Source: Clostridia bacterium
GTDB lineage: Bacteria; Bacillota; Clostridia; Christensenellales; Aristaeellaceae
Direction of reading: 5' to 3'
Assembly: GCA_017396845.1 (NCBI GenBank)
Contig: JAFQKQ010000078.1
Coordinates: 1-37,591 of the forward strand
DNA length: 37,591 bases
Part shown: piece after piece, positions 25,621 to 34,636 of the stretch
Numbering within the stretch: position 1 is the first letter of the stretch
Layout of the letters: each line of letters starts with the position of its first letter
Notes under the pieces: generated by a model
Databases searched by the model: none
Seen by the model: the letters and a program-made list of their open reading frames with translations, nothing else
Told to the model about the DNA's origin: nothing
Made by a program: the position numbers and the translations under genes

Positions 25621-26664
25621 TTAAAAATGCGACTTTCTCAGCGCTTTCACAATCTTCTTCGCGGCGCTTCTGTGCGCGTTTACGCCGGGATGCTGCCGTG
25701 AGCCCATATGTCCGCGAACCGCGTGATTGAGATCCAGCGCGATCTCATGCAGTACGGGAATTGATTTTTCGCGGGCTCTTGAAACCGCATCGTCAATGGC
25801 ATTCACAATCGGCCCGCTTCCGAAAAACGATACCCAAAGGATTTTCGCGCCCGGATTCTTTTCATGGACAAACTCGATAAACGAAAGCGCCCGATCCGTC
25901 CACATGGGCATATCGTTTTGCGTAAGCTTGTACGCTTTTCCGGTAACGGGATTCATAAACGCAGGCTGCGAAAGCGCGTTCCGGTCGTTGGTGCCAAGCG
26001 CGATCACCACATAATCCGGATGAAAAGAGAAATCGTAGCTTTCGCTTCCCGCCTGAATCTTATCGTAGATCGACGGCATATTGCATCTTTCTTCGTTGTT
26101 CCACGCGCACACCACGCCCCAGCCGCTCTGCGAAACCGCCTGATATTCGGCGTTCATCATATCGGAAACAAACCTTGTGTAATTGTCCGTAGACGAAAAC
26201 ATCATGGGCAGCCATTCCTGAAAACTCACCGGCCCGCGGCAGCCTTCGCCGGATGTGATGGAATCCCCGATAAACTCAATACGGCAGGCTCTCTTTTCGG
26301 GCGCTAAGCATTCGCCGTCCGTATACACCTTCTGAACGGAAATCTTCGCGTCGTTTGGAAACAGCTGCGTCTCCAGCGTTACGCGCACATCATGCGCCTT
26401 TTCGGGATTCATATTGCAAAACACGGTATACCTGTTTGCGCCCTTAAGCGGCGCAAACGTCTGCGAGCGAAGGCCATCCACTTCAAAGGACACATACGGA
26501 CGAAGGGACGTATATTCACACTCGATTTCGATGTCAAAAAAGGATCCCCTTACCTTTATTTCGAAGCCTGAGCCCGACCAGTTGAGGGGAAGCCCGGGCG
26601 CTGTTTTATCAAATCTTCCGTTCAGGCGCGCCTCCTTCACCATGCGTATATTGGCTTCAACCAT
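25621..26664 (-). CDS. SGNH hydrolase with CE2-like N-terminal domain (carbohydrate esterase)
   Basis: A 347-residue esterase. Residues 1-115 form a beta-sandwich (FEIKVRGSFFDIEIE..., YVSFEVDGL) like the N-terminal domain of CE2 acetylxylan esterases, followed by an SGNH fold. The nucleophile is Ser135 in FIGDSITSGEG, block III has LGTNDRN, and the C-terminal His is in HPGVNAH. There is no signal peptide, so it would act inside the cell, deacetylating imported oligosaccharides; this fits the beta-galactosidase next to it. The ATG at 26664 overlaps the stop of the MmcQ/YjbR gene by eight bases, so it is the second gene of that operon. Confidence 0.88.
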   Translation of the reverse strand: MVEANIRMVKEARLNGRFDKTAPGLPLNWSGSGFEIKVRGSFFDIEIECEYTSLRPYVSFEVDGLRSQTFAPLKGANRYTVFCNMNPEKAHDVRVTLETQLFPNDAKISVQKVYTDGECLAPEKRACRIEFIGDSITSGEGCRGPVSFQEWLPMMFSSTDNYTRFVSDMMNAEYQAVSQSGWGVVCAWNNEERCNMPSIYDKIQAGSESYDFSFHPDYVVIALGTNDRNALSQPAFMNPVTGKAYKLTQNDMPMWTDRALSFIEFVHEKNPGAKILWVSFFGSGPIVNAIDDAVSRAREKSIPVLHEIALDLNHAVRGHMGSRQHPGVNAHRSAAKKIVKALRKSHF

Positions 26665-27034
26665 TCTTCTTCCTCCCCTTCGCCCTTGTAAGCTGATAGC
26701 TCATATCGATTAGCAGCCGAATCAGCCCGTCGTCCGCGCTTCCGTCCAGCGCGAGCGTGAGCCAGTGCTGCTTGTTCATATGATAGGCTCTGTAAACGCC
26801 TTTTTCACCGATAAACGAGCCCAGCGCAATCGAATCGCATTTTACATTCATGATATCGATCTTCTGATCGCCTTCAAGCCCCAGCTTATCGGCGCTCACC
26901 TTCATAAGGATTGCAAACCACTTTTTATTCGCGCCGTGCCGGAACACGCAGGTCACATCGTCTCCCTCCCACGGAAATTCGGGAGAGGATAAGTAAGCAT
27001 CCGAAATATATGCTGCCGCTTCTTCTCTTGTCAT
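26657..27034 (-). CDS. MmcQ/YjbR family protein
   Basis: A 125-residue protein of the MmcQ/YjbR family (CyaY-like alpha-beta fold). The segments EFPWEGDDVTCVFRHGANKKWFAILM and YHMNKQHWLTLALDG (family: H(M/L)N..HW..v) are diagnostic. Family members are often annotated as DNA-binding, but the biochemical role is not settled. It starts at ATG 27034 with only a weak AAAAGA ahead of it. It overlaps the downstream esterase by eight bases. The preceding FucU terminator isolates it from the upstream gene. Confidence 0.87.
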   Translation of the reverse strand: MTREEAAAYISDAYLSSPEFPWEGDDVTCVFRHGANKKWFAILMKVSADKLGLEGDQKIDIMNVKCDSIALGSFIGEKGVYRAYHMNKQHWLTLALDGSADDGLIRLLIDMSYQLTRAKGRKKNG

Positions 27035-27066
27035 ATCTTTTGCCAGCTCGCCTTTTGATTTCTTAC

Positions 27067-27104
27067 AAAAAAGAGCACTGCATCTTACAAGCGGCGCTCT
27101 TTTT
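27067..27104 (-). terminator. Terminator after the FucU gene
   Basis: AAAAAGAGC and GCTCTTTTTT flank a 19-base loop on the minus strand, within 20 bases of the leftward stop at 27120. The stem ends in a long T-run. Confidence 0.8.
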
Positions 27105-27119
27105 CTGTTGAATCGCTGT

Positions 27120-27545
27120 TTACTTCACAACGCCCTTTTTCAGTATGATATTGGCGTACAGCGCGCTTTCGCCGGTTGCGACGACGGCATAGCACTGCTT
27201 CGCTCTCTCATAGAAAGCAAATCTTTCGACGTTTTCGATCTTCTTTTCGCCCTCGTTCTCCTTGATTACGCGCTCGTAATCCTTCCAGATAACGGGATCT
27301 ACAGTATCGCCGGGAACGATCTGCATCAGCGCTACCGGCGCTTCCACATAAGTATCCAGCGGCATGAGCTTGAGAATCGCATCCAGAATCTCGGTAACGC
27401 CGTGTCCGTCCAAGCGTACCAGGCGCTTTGCCATGGAGGCTGCCGGGAAATTGCCGTCGCCGATGCAGATTTCATCACCGTGACCCATTTCCATGAGAAT
27501 CTTGATAAGCTCCGGGGAGATGATGGGAGAAATACCTTTTAGCAT
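27120..27545 (-). CDS. fucU: RbsD/FucU family sugar mutarotase
   Basis: A 141-residue cytosolic mutarotase that interconverts anomers of fucose or ribose pyranoses. The N-terminal motif HGDEICIGDGNFPAAS holds the conserved His and Asp of the family, and the C-terminal ATGESALYANIILKKGV is the usual end. It is closer in pattern to FucU than to RbsD. The ATG at 27545 is preferred because AGGAGG lies eight bases upstream. It lies 45 bases after the P-type ATPase gene on the same strand and so could be read by it, although the functions appear unrelated. No fucose or ribose catabolic genes are in the window. Confidence 0.88.
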   Translation of the reverse strand: MLKGISPIISPELIKILMEMGHGDEICIGDGNFPAASMAKRLVRLDGHGVTEILDAILKLMPLDTYVEAPVALMQIVPGDTVDPVIWKDYERVIKENEGEKKIENVERFAFYERAKQCYAVVATGESALYANIILKKGVVK

Positions 27546-27590
27546 GCTGATTTCCTCCTGTATAATAATTTTTATTTCATTCAAGGGGCA

Positions 27591-29888
27591 TTATTGCTGC
27601 TGCTCCGCTTCCGTTCGAATCGGCCGCTGGCGATGCTTTAAGCGAATCACCGGCTTCGAAAGGCCGTCTTCCCGGAAAGAACGAAGTCTCAGTGCATTGA
27701 CGACCACGCATATGCTGCTTAAGCACATGGCGAGCGTTCCAAGCGCAGGGCTGAATTCAAGCCCGATTAACGGATACAATGCGCCTGCGGCAATCGGTAT
27801 GCCGATGACATTGTAGAAAAACGCAAGGAACAGATTTTCCCGAACGACGCGGATGGTCATGCGTCCGAGCTGGATCGCCTGCGCGACCAGGCGCATATCC
27901 CGCCTCAAAATAACTACATCCGCAGACTCTATTGCGACGTCCGTACCGCTTCCGACGGTTACGCCCAGCTCCGCTCTTCCAAGTACCGGCGCATCGGTCG
28001 TTCCGTCGCTGACCAGCATCACCTTTTTCCCGTCCGCCTGAAGGATTCTGAGCATTACATCCTTATCTTCGGGAGACAGCCCCGCGTGCACCTCGTTCAC
28101 GCCCGCCTGCGCGGCAATGGCGTCCGCCGTGCGCTTGTCGTCACCCGTCAGCATCAGCGTGTTTACGTTCATCTCAGTCAGGCGCCTGACAGCCTCGACA
28201 GCGGTGGGCTTCAGCTGATCCCTCAGTATAATCAGCCCGCGGACGCGGCCATCGGCCGCCACATACACGGCGATTGCACCGTCGTCGGAAAGCTTATCGG
28301 CGCTGATCCGCCAATTGGATATATCCTGCGCGCTCTTTTCCATCAGGGTTACACTTCCCACGAGCACGCGCATTTCGCCGATTTTTGCGCGGACTCCTAG
28401 TCCCATTTCGCCGCTGATCTCCTCCGCCCGGTCGAGCGGAAGCGCCATTTCATTCGCCTTTCGAAGTATAGGCTCCTGATAGATATAGCCGGAGCCTTGC
28501 GTGCAGGAAGCCGCCAGCGCGATCAGAGAGCGGATCGAGCTGCCTTCGGCAAGCACGCAGCCGGTTACCTGCATTTCTCCCGAAGTGAGCGTACCGGCTT
28601 TATCAAACATCACCGTGTCGATTGCGCTCAGCTTTTCAATCGCCGCTGCGTTTTTGACCAGTATTCCCATTTCCGCGCCCTTGCCGGTACCCGCCATAAT
28701 GGCAGTAGGCGTTGCAAGCCCAAGCGCACAGGGACAGGACACCACCAGCACGCATACGGCGGATTTGACTGCAAAGGCTGTGCTGTCGCCGAATACCGCC
28801 CACAAAACGCCGACCGCAATCGCAAGCACCAGCACCAGCGGCACGAATATACCTGCCACGCGATCCGCCATGCGGGATATGGGCGCTTTGGTGTTCGCAG
28901 CGGATTCAACCATGGAGAGAATCTGGCTCAGCCGCATCTCGCCCGCAGGTTTCTCCACGCGCATCGTAAATTCACCCATCAGACAGCGGGTTGCGCCGGT
29001 CACGGCGTCGCCCGGTTTCACAGGCAGCGGCGCGCTGTCGCCGGTAAACATGGATGCATCCAGCCGTCCGCCGCCCTTCACGATCACGCCGTCCGCCGGT
29101 ACGATATCGCCCTTTCGAATGACGAGAATATCGCCTTTTCGAACGGACGCTGCGCTTACGGTGCTCTCCGTATCGCCGCTTACCAGCGTTGCCGTTTCCG
29201 GACGCATTTTCGACAGGCGGGACATCGCCTGATTGGCCCTAAGGCGCGCTCTCGCCTCAAAAAATTTCCCAAGCGCCACCAGCGCCAATATCAATGCGGA
29301 AGTATCAAAATACAAATGCATTTGCACTACCGCCTGCTCGCTTAACAGCCATGCGCCGCGAATGAGTTCAAATATGCTGTATGCAAAGGACGCAAACGCG
29401 CCCAGAGATATCAGCGTATGCATATTCGGCGCGCGGTTTTTCAGCGCCTTCGCGCCGCCGGAAAACACCTCGCGGTTTAACAGCATCACGGGCACCATAA
29501 TCAGCATCTCAACGATTCCGGCCGGAAGCGGATGAGACAGCGCGCGCGCCATCGGCAGCGGATAGTGGCTGGCCAAAGATATATACAGTATCAGTATGCT
29601 CAATAAACAGGTCAGCAAAAGCCGCCGGAAAAGCTGACGTTCTTCGCTGTTCCGGTTGAATCTGCCGCCCTCATTTTTATCTGTCAGACGCGCAACATAT
29701 CCTGCATTTGCCACATTTGCTATAACGTCTTCCGCTTTTACCTTTTTTTCATCAAAGGATACGCGCATAACGCCCGTAACAATGTTTATGGAAACATCGT
29801 GCACGCCCGAAAGCGCACGTACGCTTTTCTCCACATTGGCCGCGCAGATTGCACCGCTGAGCTCCGTGACCATAAACGTTCGTTTCAA
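27591..29888 (-). CDS. P1B-type metal ATPase with altered catalytic motifs
   Basis: A 765-residue homologue of copper-exporting CopA. The layout is normal: N-terminal HMA domain, eight spans, actuator, P and N domains. The membrane metal site is kept (C385-P386-C387, the late YN, and MCLSSI in the last span). Several signature motifs differ: the HMA site is GAICAAN (C15 kept, second Cys replaced by N18), the actuator TGES is TGDS (D284), the phosphorylation motif DKTGT is DKAGT (D429, A431), the HP motif is replaced by YQEP, and GDGxND is SDGTTD (S627-D632). The phosphorylatable Asp remains, so low activity is possible. It may be a slow pump, a metal-sensing pseudo-pump or a new specificity. 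A promoter is at 29959-29987. Confidence 0.85.
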   Translation of the reverse strand: MKRTFMVTELSGAICAANVEKSVRALSGVHDVSINIVTGVMRVSFDEKKVKAEDVIANVANAGYVARLTDKNEGGRFNRNSEERQLFRRLLLTCLLSILILYISLASHYPLPMARALSHPLPAGIVEMLIMVPVMLLNREVFSGGAKALKNRAPNMHTLISLGAFASFAYSIFELIRGAWLLSEQAVVQMHLYFDTSALILALVALGKFFEARARLRANQAMSRLSKMRPETATLVSGDTESTVSAASVRKGDILVIRKGDIVPADGVIVKGGGRLDASMFTGDSAPLPVKPGDAVTGATRCLMGEFTMRVEKPAGEMRLSQILSMVESAANTKAPISRMADRVAGIFVPLVLVLAIAVGVLWAVFGDSTAFAVKSAVCVLVVSCPCALGLATPTAIMAGTGKGAEMGILVKNAAAIEKLSAIDTVMFDKAGTLTSGEMQVTGCVLAEGSSIRSLIALAASCTQGSGYIYQEPILRKANEMALPLDRAEEISGEMGLGVRAKIGEMRVLVGSVTLMEKSAQDISNWRISADKLSDDGAIAVYVAADGRVRGLIILRDQLKPTAVEAVRRLTEMNVNTLMLTGDDKRTADAIAAQAGVNEVHAGLSPEDKDVMLRILQADGKKVMLVSDGTTDAPVLGRAELGVTVGSGTDVAIESADVVILRRDMRLVAQAIQLGRMTIRVVRENLFLAFFYNVIGIPIAAGALYPLIGLEFSPALGTLAMCLSSICVVVNALRLRSFREDGLSKPVIRLKHRQRPIRTEAEQQQ

Positions 29889-30158
29889 TTCGCCGCCTCC
29901 CGAACATTGGAAAACAACCGATCAATTAAGGCCGAAACGGCACACATATTCATATTATATTGTAACAGATTTTATCAAGGTCTACAAGATGCATCCGCAA
30001 TGAAAGCAAAAAAAGAAAGAAACGCGTTTTTACGCGCCACGCCCCATATTTCAGATACGAAGGCGCCCTTGTTATGCGCCCCTTCGGAATTTTCGGCGTC
30101 AGATGCTTTTATATAAGCTCCTGTATCAAGCCCATATGGCACAGGATCACGCCGGTAA
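29889..30158. other. Intergenic region between the ATPase and the thioredoxin-like gene
   Basis: It holds the ATPase promoter (29959-29987) and an imperfect hairpin at 30058-30086 (CGAAGG-CGC / GCG-CCTTCG). I found no open reading frame with a ribosome binding site here. Confidence 0.5.
29959..29987 (-). promoter_or_regulatory. Promoter of the P-type ATPase gene
   Basis: TTGTAG (29982-29987) and TACAAT (29959-29964) on the minus strand with a 17-base spacer, about 70 bases before the start at 29888. No evident CopY- or CsoR-type operator could be identified. Confidence 0.55.
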
Positions 30159-30219
30159 AAATGCAGCCGGAACCGTTGTAAGCGCTAAAAAGCGCCTTGA
30201 AATTTTCCCGGCTGCATTT
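30159..30219 (-). terminator. Long nested hairpin after the thioredoxin-like gene
   Basis: AAATGCAGCCGG (30159-30170) and CCGGCTGCATTT (30208-30219) form a perfect 12-base outer stem, enclosing a smaller hairpin GCGCT-AAAA-AGCGC (30182-30195). On the minus strand the structure ends in TTTTT, so it can terminate the gene ending at 30257. Confidence 0.75.
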
Positions 30220-30256
30220 ACATGGCTCGCCCTTTCCTTGAAGGCATGGATAAGCG

Positions 30257-31159
30257 CTACTTTGCCTTCATTACAATTTCAATTTCTCCGCCCTCTGACG
30301 GAAACACAAACGCCTCGATCACCGCCTGAAAGCCATCCGGCGGCATGAGCACATGAACCTCGTATGCATATTCATCGCCCGTATACGAAACCAAGCCGTC
30401 GCCGTCCGAGAAAAACACCATGCATACGCGGTCGGAACACATCTGCGTCATAACGCCGGTCACCGGATTTCCATTCTCATCCCGATAGCGGACGGCGTAT
30501 GTTTTGCCGACCGCATTCGAATCCGGCGTCTTTTCCGGCCCAATTGGGAACTGCGCTATTCTGCCGTTTCGCGCGTCGATCACAGGCGCTTTCTGTATTT
30601 CATTCGCTTTCGGCATTTCATCGGTCAAAAGCGATTCGCTGTAATCGCTCTTCAGATACTGTGTAAGCAGTGAAACCGGCGCACTTTCATCCGCGCTGAA
30701 ATTATTATCCAAACAGCATATCACGCCGTATCTGTCAATCAGAACGTAAAGAGGAAGCGCTTGATCCGTCCACTCAAAGCGTTCGAAAAGGCGGTTATCG
30801 TCCGATCCCATCAAAAGAAGGTTGAGCGACAATTCCTTTTTTAGAACACTCAGCTCCTCCTGCGTCTGTCCGCCCGTAAACAGCACAGATACAAGGGGGT
30901 CTGCTGCCAATTCTTCGCATGCCATCTGAAGAAGCGAAAGCTCCTCCTTGATGCGTTCGTCGATCGTCTCTATAAACACTACTAAAAGCGCGCCGCTTTT
31001 ATTGATGATCTCGGACATGGTTATATTCGTTTCGCCAAGCACATTCATTTCAAAATCCGCCGCCGCGTCGCCCAATCGATATACCGGGTTTTCTTCCGCT
31101 ATAGCCGCTGCAGAAAATGCAAGCATTACCGTAAGCAGCAAAGCAATGATTTTTTTCAT
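30257..31159 (-). CDS. Secreted thioredoxin-fold protein lacking CxxC
   Basis: A 300-residue exported protein with a clear signal peptide (KKIIALLLTVMLAFSAA, cleavage likely after AIA at residue 21). The next ~160 residues resemble the TlpA/redoxin fold (YRLGDAAADFEMNVLGE, then a beta strand LLVVFIET). Where TlpA has WCPxC the protein has I66-D67-E68-R69-I70, so both redox cysteines are absent and it cannot be an ordinary disulphide reductase. The C-terminal ~90 residues form a second beta-rich domain (VGKTYAVRYRDENGNPVTG ... GGEIEIVMKAK), prealbumin- or SpaA-like. GAGGTGAAGAGG precedes the ATG at 31159. It lies upstream of the altered ATPase on the same strand but with its own promoter and terminator. 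Confidence 0.8.
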   Translation of the reverse strand: MKKIIALLLTVMLAFSAAAIAEENPVYRLGDAAADFEMNVLGETNITMSEIINKSGALLVVFIETIDERIKEELSLLQMACEELAADPLVSVLFTGGQTQEELSVLKKELSLNLLLMGSDDNRLFERFEWTDQALPLYVLIDRYGVICCLDNNFSADESAPVSLLTQYLKSDYSESLLTDEMPKANEIQKAPVIDARNGRIAQFPIGPEKTPDSNAVGKTYAVRYRDENGNPVTGVMTQMCSDRVCMVFFSDGDGLVSYTGDEYAYEVHVLMPPDGFQAVIEAFVFPSEGGEIEIVMKAK

Positions 31160-31196
31160 CCTCTTCACCTCTTTTAATGGTTTATTCCCTGCATTG

Positions 31197-31225
31197 ATTA
31201 TACATTGCCGAGTCGCATCTGACAA
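31197..31225 (-). promoter_or_regulatory. Promoter of the thioredoxin-like gene
   Basis: TTGTCA (31220-31225) and TATAAT (31197-31202) on the minus strand with a 17-base spacer, 38 bases upstream of the start at 31159. Confidence 0.7.
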
Positions 31226-31245
31226 CCGTATATATCCGCATTCCC

Positions 31246-33712
31246 CTATAAAGAATTCTTAATTGTGTATGCCTCGGCTGTGATTTCCAAAGGTGCATTG
31301 GCGCTGTAGCGGATTTTCCTCGTTTCACCCGGAAGGAGACTGAAGCAGTTGTCTTCAAACACCGTTTCCCCTTCCAGTTCCACCGCGTGTACATATGTAT
31401 CCGCATGCACGATCACGGCGCATTCATCCGCAAGAACCTCCGTATGCACTTCCTTTTTCTCGATATAGAGCGCTCCGTCAATAAAGAATGTGCGGTCCCA
31501 AAGATCATCCGCGTTCATTTCAGCGATCAGCACTTCACCATTATCCAAAGAATCCGCGCATGCATATATTTCAGTTGCCTGTCCTGCCGGTACGTCAACG
31601 GTGAAAGAGTCTATTTCACGAATGCTTCCGCCCTTAACCTTTGCAATCCGAATATCCGCGCCCTTTATTCCGCAGCCGGTATTTGATACGAACAATCCGA
31701 TTTTGCCGCCTGCCTTATCAAAGGACAGTACGGCGTTTTTCGCGCACCTTTTAAACGCATACCATGCGTCCTTCGGCTTGTTGTAGTAATCCACGAGCGC
31801 CCAGCCGGATGCGGCGGGCCAGCAGTCGTTATACATCCAGTAAATCAAACCCGAGCAGAACCACATTTCGCGCCGCAATTGTTCCATCGTAAAGCGCACC
31901 CACTCGTACTGCAGATAGCGGAGCTTGAAATTTCTGTCCGCAGGCGATATAAATTCCCCAAGCATTCTTTGCGCAAATGTAAGAGAAATATCAAACAGAT
32001 GCGTGGAAAGCCTGGGATTTGACTTTGTATGATAGCGAAGCATGGTATCGTCATCGGCGAAAATATCGTCGCCGCAAAGGAATTTCCGCATGCTGCCTAC
32101 GGAAACCGCGCCCAGCTGCGGTTCCTCCGCAATAAAGCGCGCCCGGAACTTTTTCCATGCCTCGCGGTAAGAACCCACATCGCCCGAAAGTATATAGGGA
32201 AATATGTCGTTTCCGAGAAACTGCGTATTGTGCGTAGTTCCTACGGTATTCGATGCGTATCTGTCTCCGCCGTAGGGGCTGGAAGGAAGGAATTCGCGCA
32301 TCGGATCCAGTTTTTGAAGCACCGGCGCAATACCCCGATAGGCGCTTCGCCTGCCGGTATAATCCGCCTGGATATCGCTTCCGTTTATCGCGTTTTCGTT
32401 GTCGCCGCTCCACCACATCAGACACGGCTGATTGCGGATATGAAGCGCGGCGTACTCCGCCTCCCTCTGAAGGCTGTCAATAAACCAATCCTCGTCCTCC
32501 GGATAATGCCCGCAGGCCATCAGAAAATCCTGCGTAACCATTATTCCAAGCCGTGAGCACTCGCTGTAAAAATGCTTGGTTTCAAACGTGCCGCCGCCCC
32601 AGATTCTAAGCATATTGAGTCCCGCCTGCGCCGCCAGGGTGAGCGCCTGCGTAATTTTGCTGTCGGTTTTCCCATTATAAAACGGCTCGCACGGAACCCA
32701 GTTTGCGCCCTGACAGAGGATCTTTTTCCCGTTGACCTTCAATATAAAGCCGGAGGATTCCGCATTGAAATCATAATGCGTATTTTTGATTTCGCGGCAC
32801 TTCGCCTCTTCTAAACTGCCTTTTTCATCGGGGAGCTGCATGATCTTCACATTTCGAATACCGAAAGTGTCCGAATACACCCTGTTGCCGCCATCACGGA
32901 TTTCAAATGCGTATATCGGCTGTTCTCCGTATCCCAGCGGGTACCACAGTTTCGGCGAAACGACGTCGAGATTGATGTGCACAAAACTTTCGCCCAAATA
33001 CTTTTGAACGCTTCTTACTATCTTTCCCTCCGGGGAAAGGATTGTAAACGTCAGAATTCTATCGGGAATATTGCCTGTAAATTCGATATCCGCCGACACC
33101 TGCGCGGATTCCTCATCAATGTTTTTTGTATATATGTATGCGCTCTTGACAAGCACTTCATCTTTTTCAATTTCCGTCACGCAGGCATTTCCCGAGATTC
33201 CGCAGCTGATCAGGCGCGCCACCCAGTCCCAGCCATAGGTGCACTGCGTCCTGCGCGTATACAGTCTTTCCGCAGTAAATTCGCCGCTCCTTTGGGGAAG
33301 CCCGTCCGTTCTCGTTATGGGTGAATCGAAATGGATGACGACTGCGTTCTCACCGCTAAAAAGCACGTCCGTCACATCGAATTCATGAGAAATGTGCTCA
33401 TCCTCGCATTTTCCGATGAGCCTTCCGTTCACGTGGATATCCGCATATGTATCAAGCTTTTCAAATCGCAGCATATATTTTGCGCCGGGTTTCTTTTCAA
33501 AAATGAATTTTCTGCTGTATTCGTATTCCGCGCGCTCATATATATAAACCTTTTCAGCGTTATCCCCTGAAAAACAGGTCTTTATCCAGCCTTTCCGCCC
33601 GCATCAGGTCCGATATTGACGAACCGGGAACCTTTCCTTCCATCATAAACGTTTCGCCGGACGGCATAATGCAAAGCGCATCCCAGCGCCCGTTCAATGA
33701 GAATTCCTTCAT
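31246..33712 (-). pseudogene. Beta-mannosidase, GH2 family, broken by a single +1 frameshift
   Basis: A GH2 beta-mannosidase encoded in two frames. The first starts at ATG 33712 (GGAGGG nine bases upstream) with KEFSLNGRWDALC and VPGSSISDLMRAE, and stops at 33560 after DKDLFFRG. The remainder continues in the next frame (DNAEKVYIYERAEYEYSRKF, then RFEKLDTYADIHVNG) to 31246. Deleting one G from the four-G run (plus-strand CCCC at 33564-33567) yields an 821-residue product with the expected FFRDNAEKV junction (family: FYRDNE). Catalytic parts are intact: acid/base Glu in WWSGDNENA and probable nucleophile Glu in RFIAEEPQLG. It would cleave terminal mannose from beta-mannosides inside the cell. 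Alternatives are a recent mutation, a sequencing or assembly error, or programmed frameshifting; I cannot separate these. Confidence 0.85.
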
Positions 33713-33831
33713 TTTGTCAATCCCTCCAGGAAATTTAAGTCGTATATGCTTCCTATTTAAATCAATCAGCAGCAGAGGCTTCTTGCAAAAATTCATCAGA
33801 CAACCTTTTGCTGGAATTATGAACATACACA

Positions 33832-33858
33832 TTTCGGGACGGATGACCCGTCCCGAAA
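33832..33858. terminator. Perfect hairpin between the nucleotidyltransferase and mannosidase genes
   Basis: TTTCGGGACGG (33832-33842) and CCGTCCCGAAA (33848-33858) form an 11-base stem with a 5-base loop. No T-run follows on either strand, so termination would be weak and partial read-through into the mannosidase is likely; it may instead be a processing or stability element. Confidence 0.5.
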
Positions 33859-33891
33859 GCTTCCCATACCTTTGTTCTGAATATGGGTTCT

Positions 33892-34626
33892 CTATTTATC
33901 TGAATCAAATCTGCGTTTTACTTCTTCATAGCTTTCAAGATCGCCTACATCGTATCTCTTTCCGGGCATTTCATAGGCGTATACATCTTCGTTTTTGCTG
34001 AGCCACGCGGCAAAGCTTCCGGGCGCATCGGCATTCATGCCTTCACAAAGCGCTTCCGGAATCCTTTTTATATCTCTTTCCGGATACGCATAAAACGGCG
34101 GAACGGCGTGATTTCCCTTCGGAACCGCCGGTTTTTCCTCATAGGACGTGATAAGGCCGTTGGCATCTTTCGTAATTATGGCGGTTTTTCTTTTTTTCGC
34201 CGGATCGTTTTCTTCGTGGCACATCACGCACGATGCACCCTTCTCCTTTGAAAATTCCAAAAAACCCTTCAATGAGAAATCGAGCACGTTATCGCCGGCA
34301 ATCACAAGCACATCATCGCAGATATTCATAGATTCCACCGCAAACAAAATATCCCTCACCGCGCCAAGCCGCGTTTCATTGGTCATTGTGCCGTCGTCTA
34401 TGACGTGAATCGTTTCGCGTCTGGTATCCGACCACTTCGAAAAATGCTCATAAAACCTGTGATTGGATATGACAACGTATTCGTCGATAAAGCCGGTTGA
34501 TGCGATATCGTCTATCAGCATATCCAAAATGGTGCTTTTCCCAACCTGTAAAAGCGGCTTCGGAAAGTTTTCCGTAAGCGGAAAGAGCCGCGTTGCATAC
34601 CCTGCGGCTAAAATAAGACATTTCAT
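33892..34626 (-). CDS. Sugar-1-phosphate nucleotidylyltransferase
   Basis: A 244-residue NTP_transferase-fold enzyme that joins an NTP to a sugar-1-phosphate, releasing pyrophosphate. The nucleotide-binding loop is AAGYATRLFPLT followed by PKPLLQVG (Lys for phosphate), the metal-binding Asp is in IAGDNVLDF, and SYEEKP is the family sugar-binding motif. It resembles RmlA/GlmU-N type enzymes. Its ATG at 34626 lies ten bases after the stop of the GHMP kinase gene, with GAGGAC before it, so kinase and nucleotidyltransferase form a natural two-step route from free sugar to NDP-sugar. The base specificity cannot be told. Confidence 0.88.
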   Translation of the reverse strand: MKCLILAAGYATRLFPLTENFPKPLLQVGKSTILDMLIDDIASTGFIDEYVVISNHRFYEHFSKWSDTRRETIHVIDDGTMTNETRLGAVRDILFAVESMNICDDVLVIAGDNVLDFSLKGFLEFSKEKGASCVMCHEENDPAKKRKTAIITKDANGLITSYEEKPAVPKGNHAVPPFYAYPERDIKRIPEALCEGMNADAPGSFAAWLSKNEDVYAYEMPGKRYDVGDLESYEEVKRRFDSDK

Positions 34627-34636
34627 TTATATGTCC

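Noticed and set aside
27120-29888. FucU and the metal ATPase as one functional unit
   Set aside because: They are 45 bases apart on one strand, but fucose mutarotation and metal transport share no known link, so co-transcription alone does not justify a system.
33713-33832. Longer N-terminus of the beta-mannosidase starting at 33832
   Set aside because: The frame is open, but the start at 33712 has GGAGGG at proper spacing and matches the family N-terminus; the extra 40 residues show no similarity.
33832-33858. The hairpin as a strong Rho-independent terminator
   Set aside because: The stem is perfect, but neither strand has a T-run after it, so it is listed only as a weak or alternative element.
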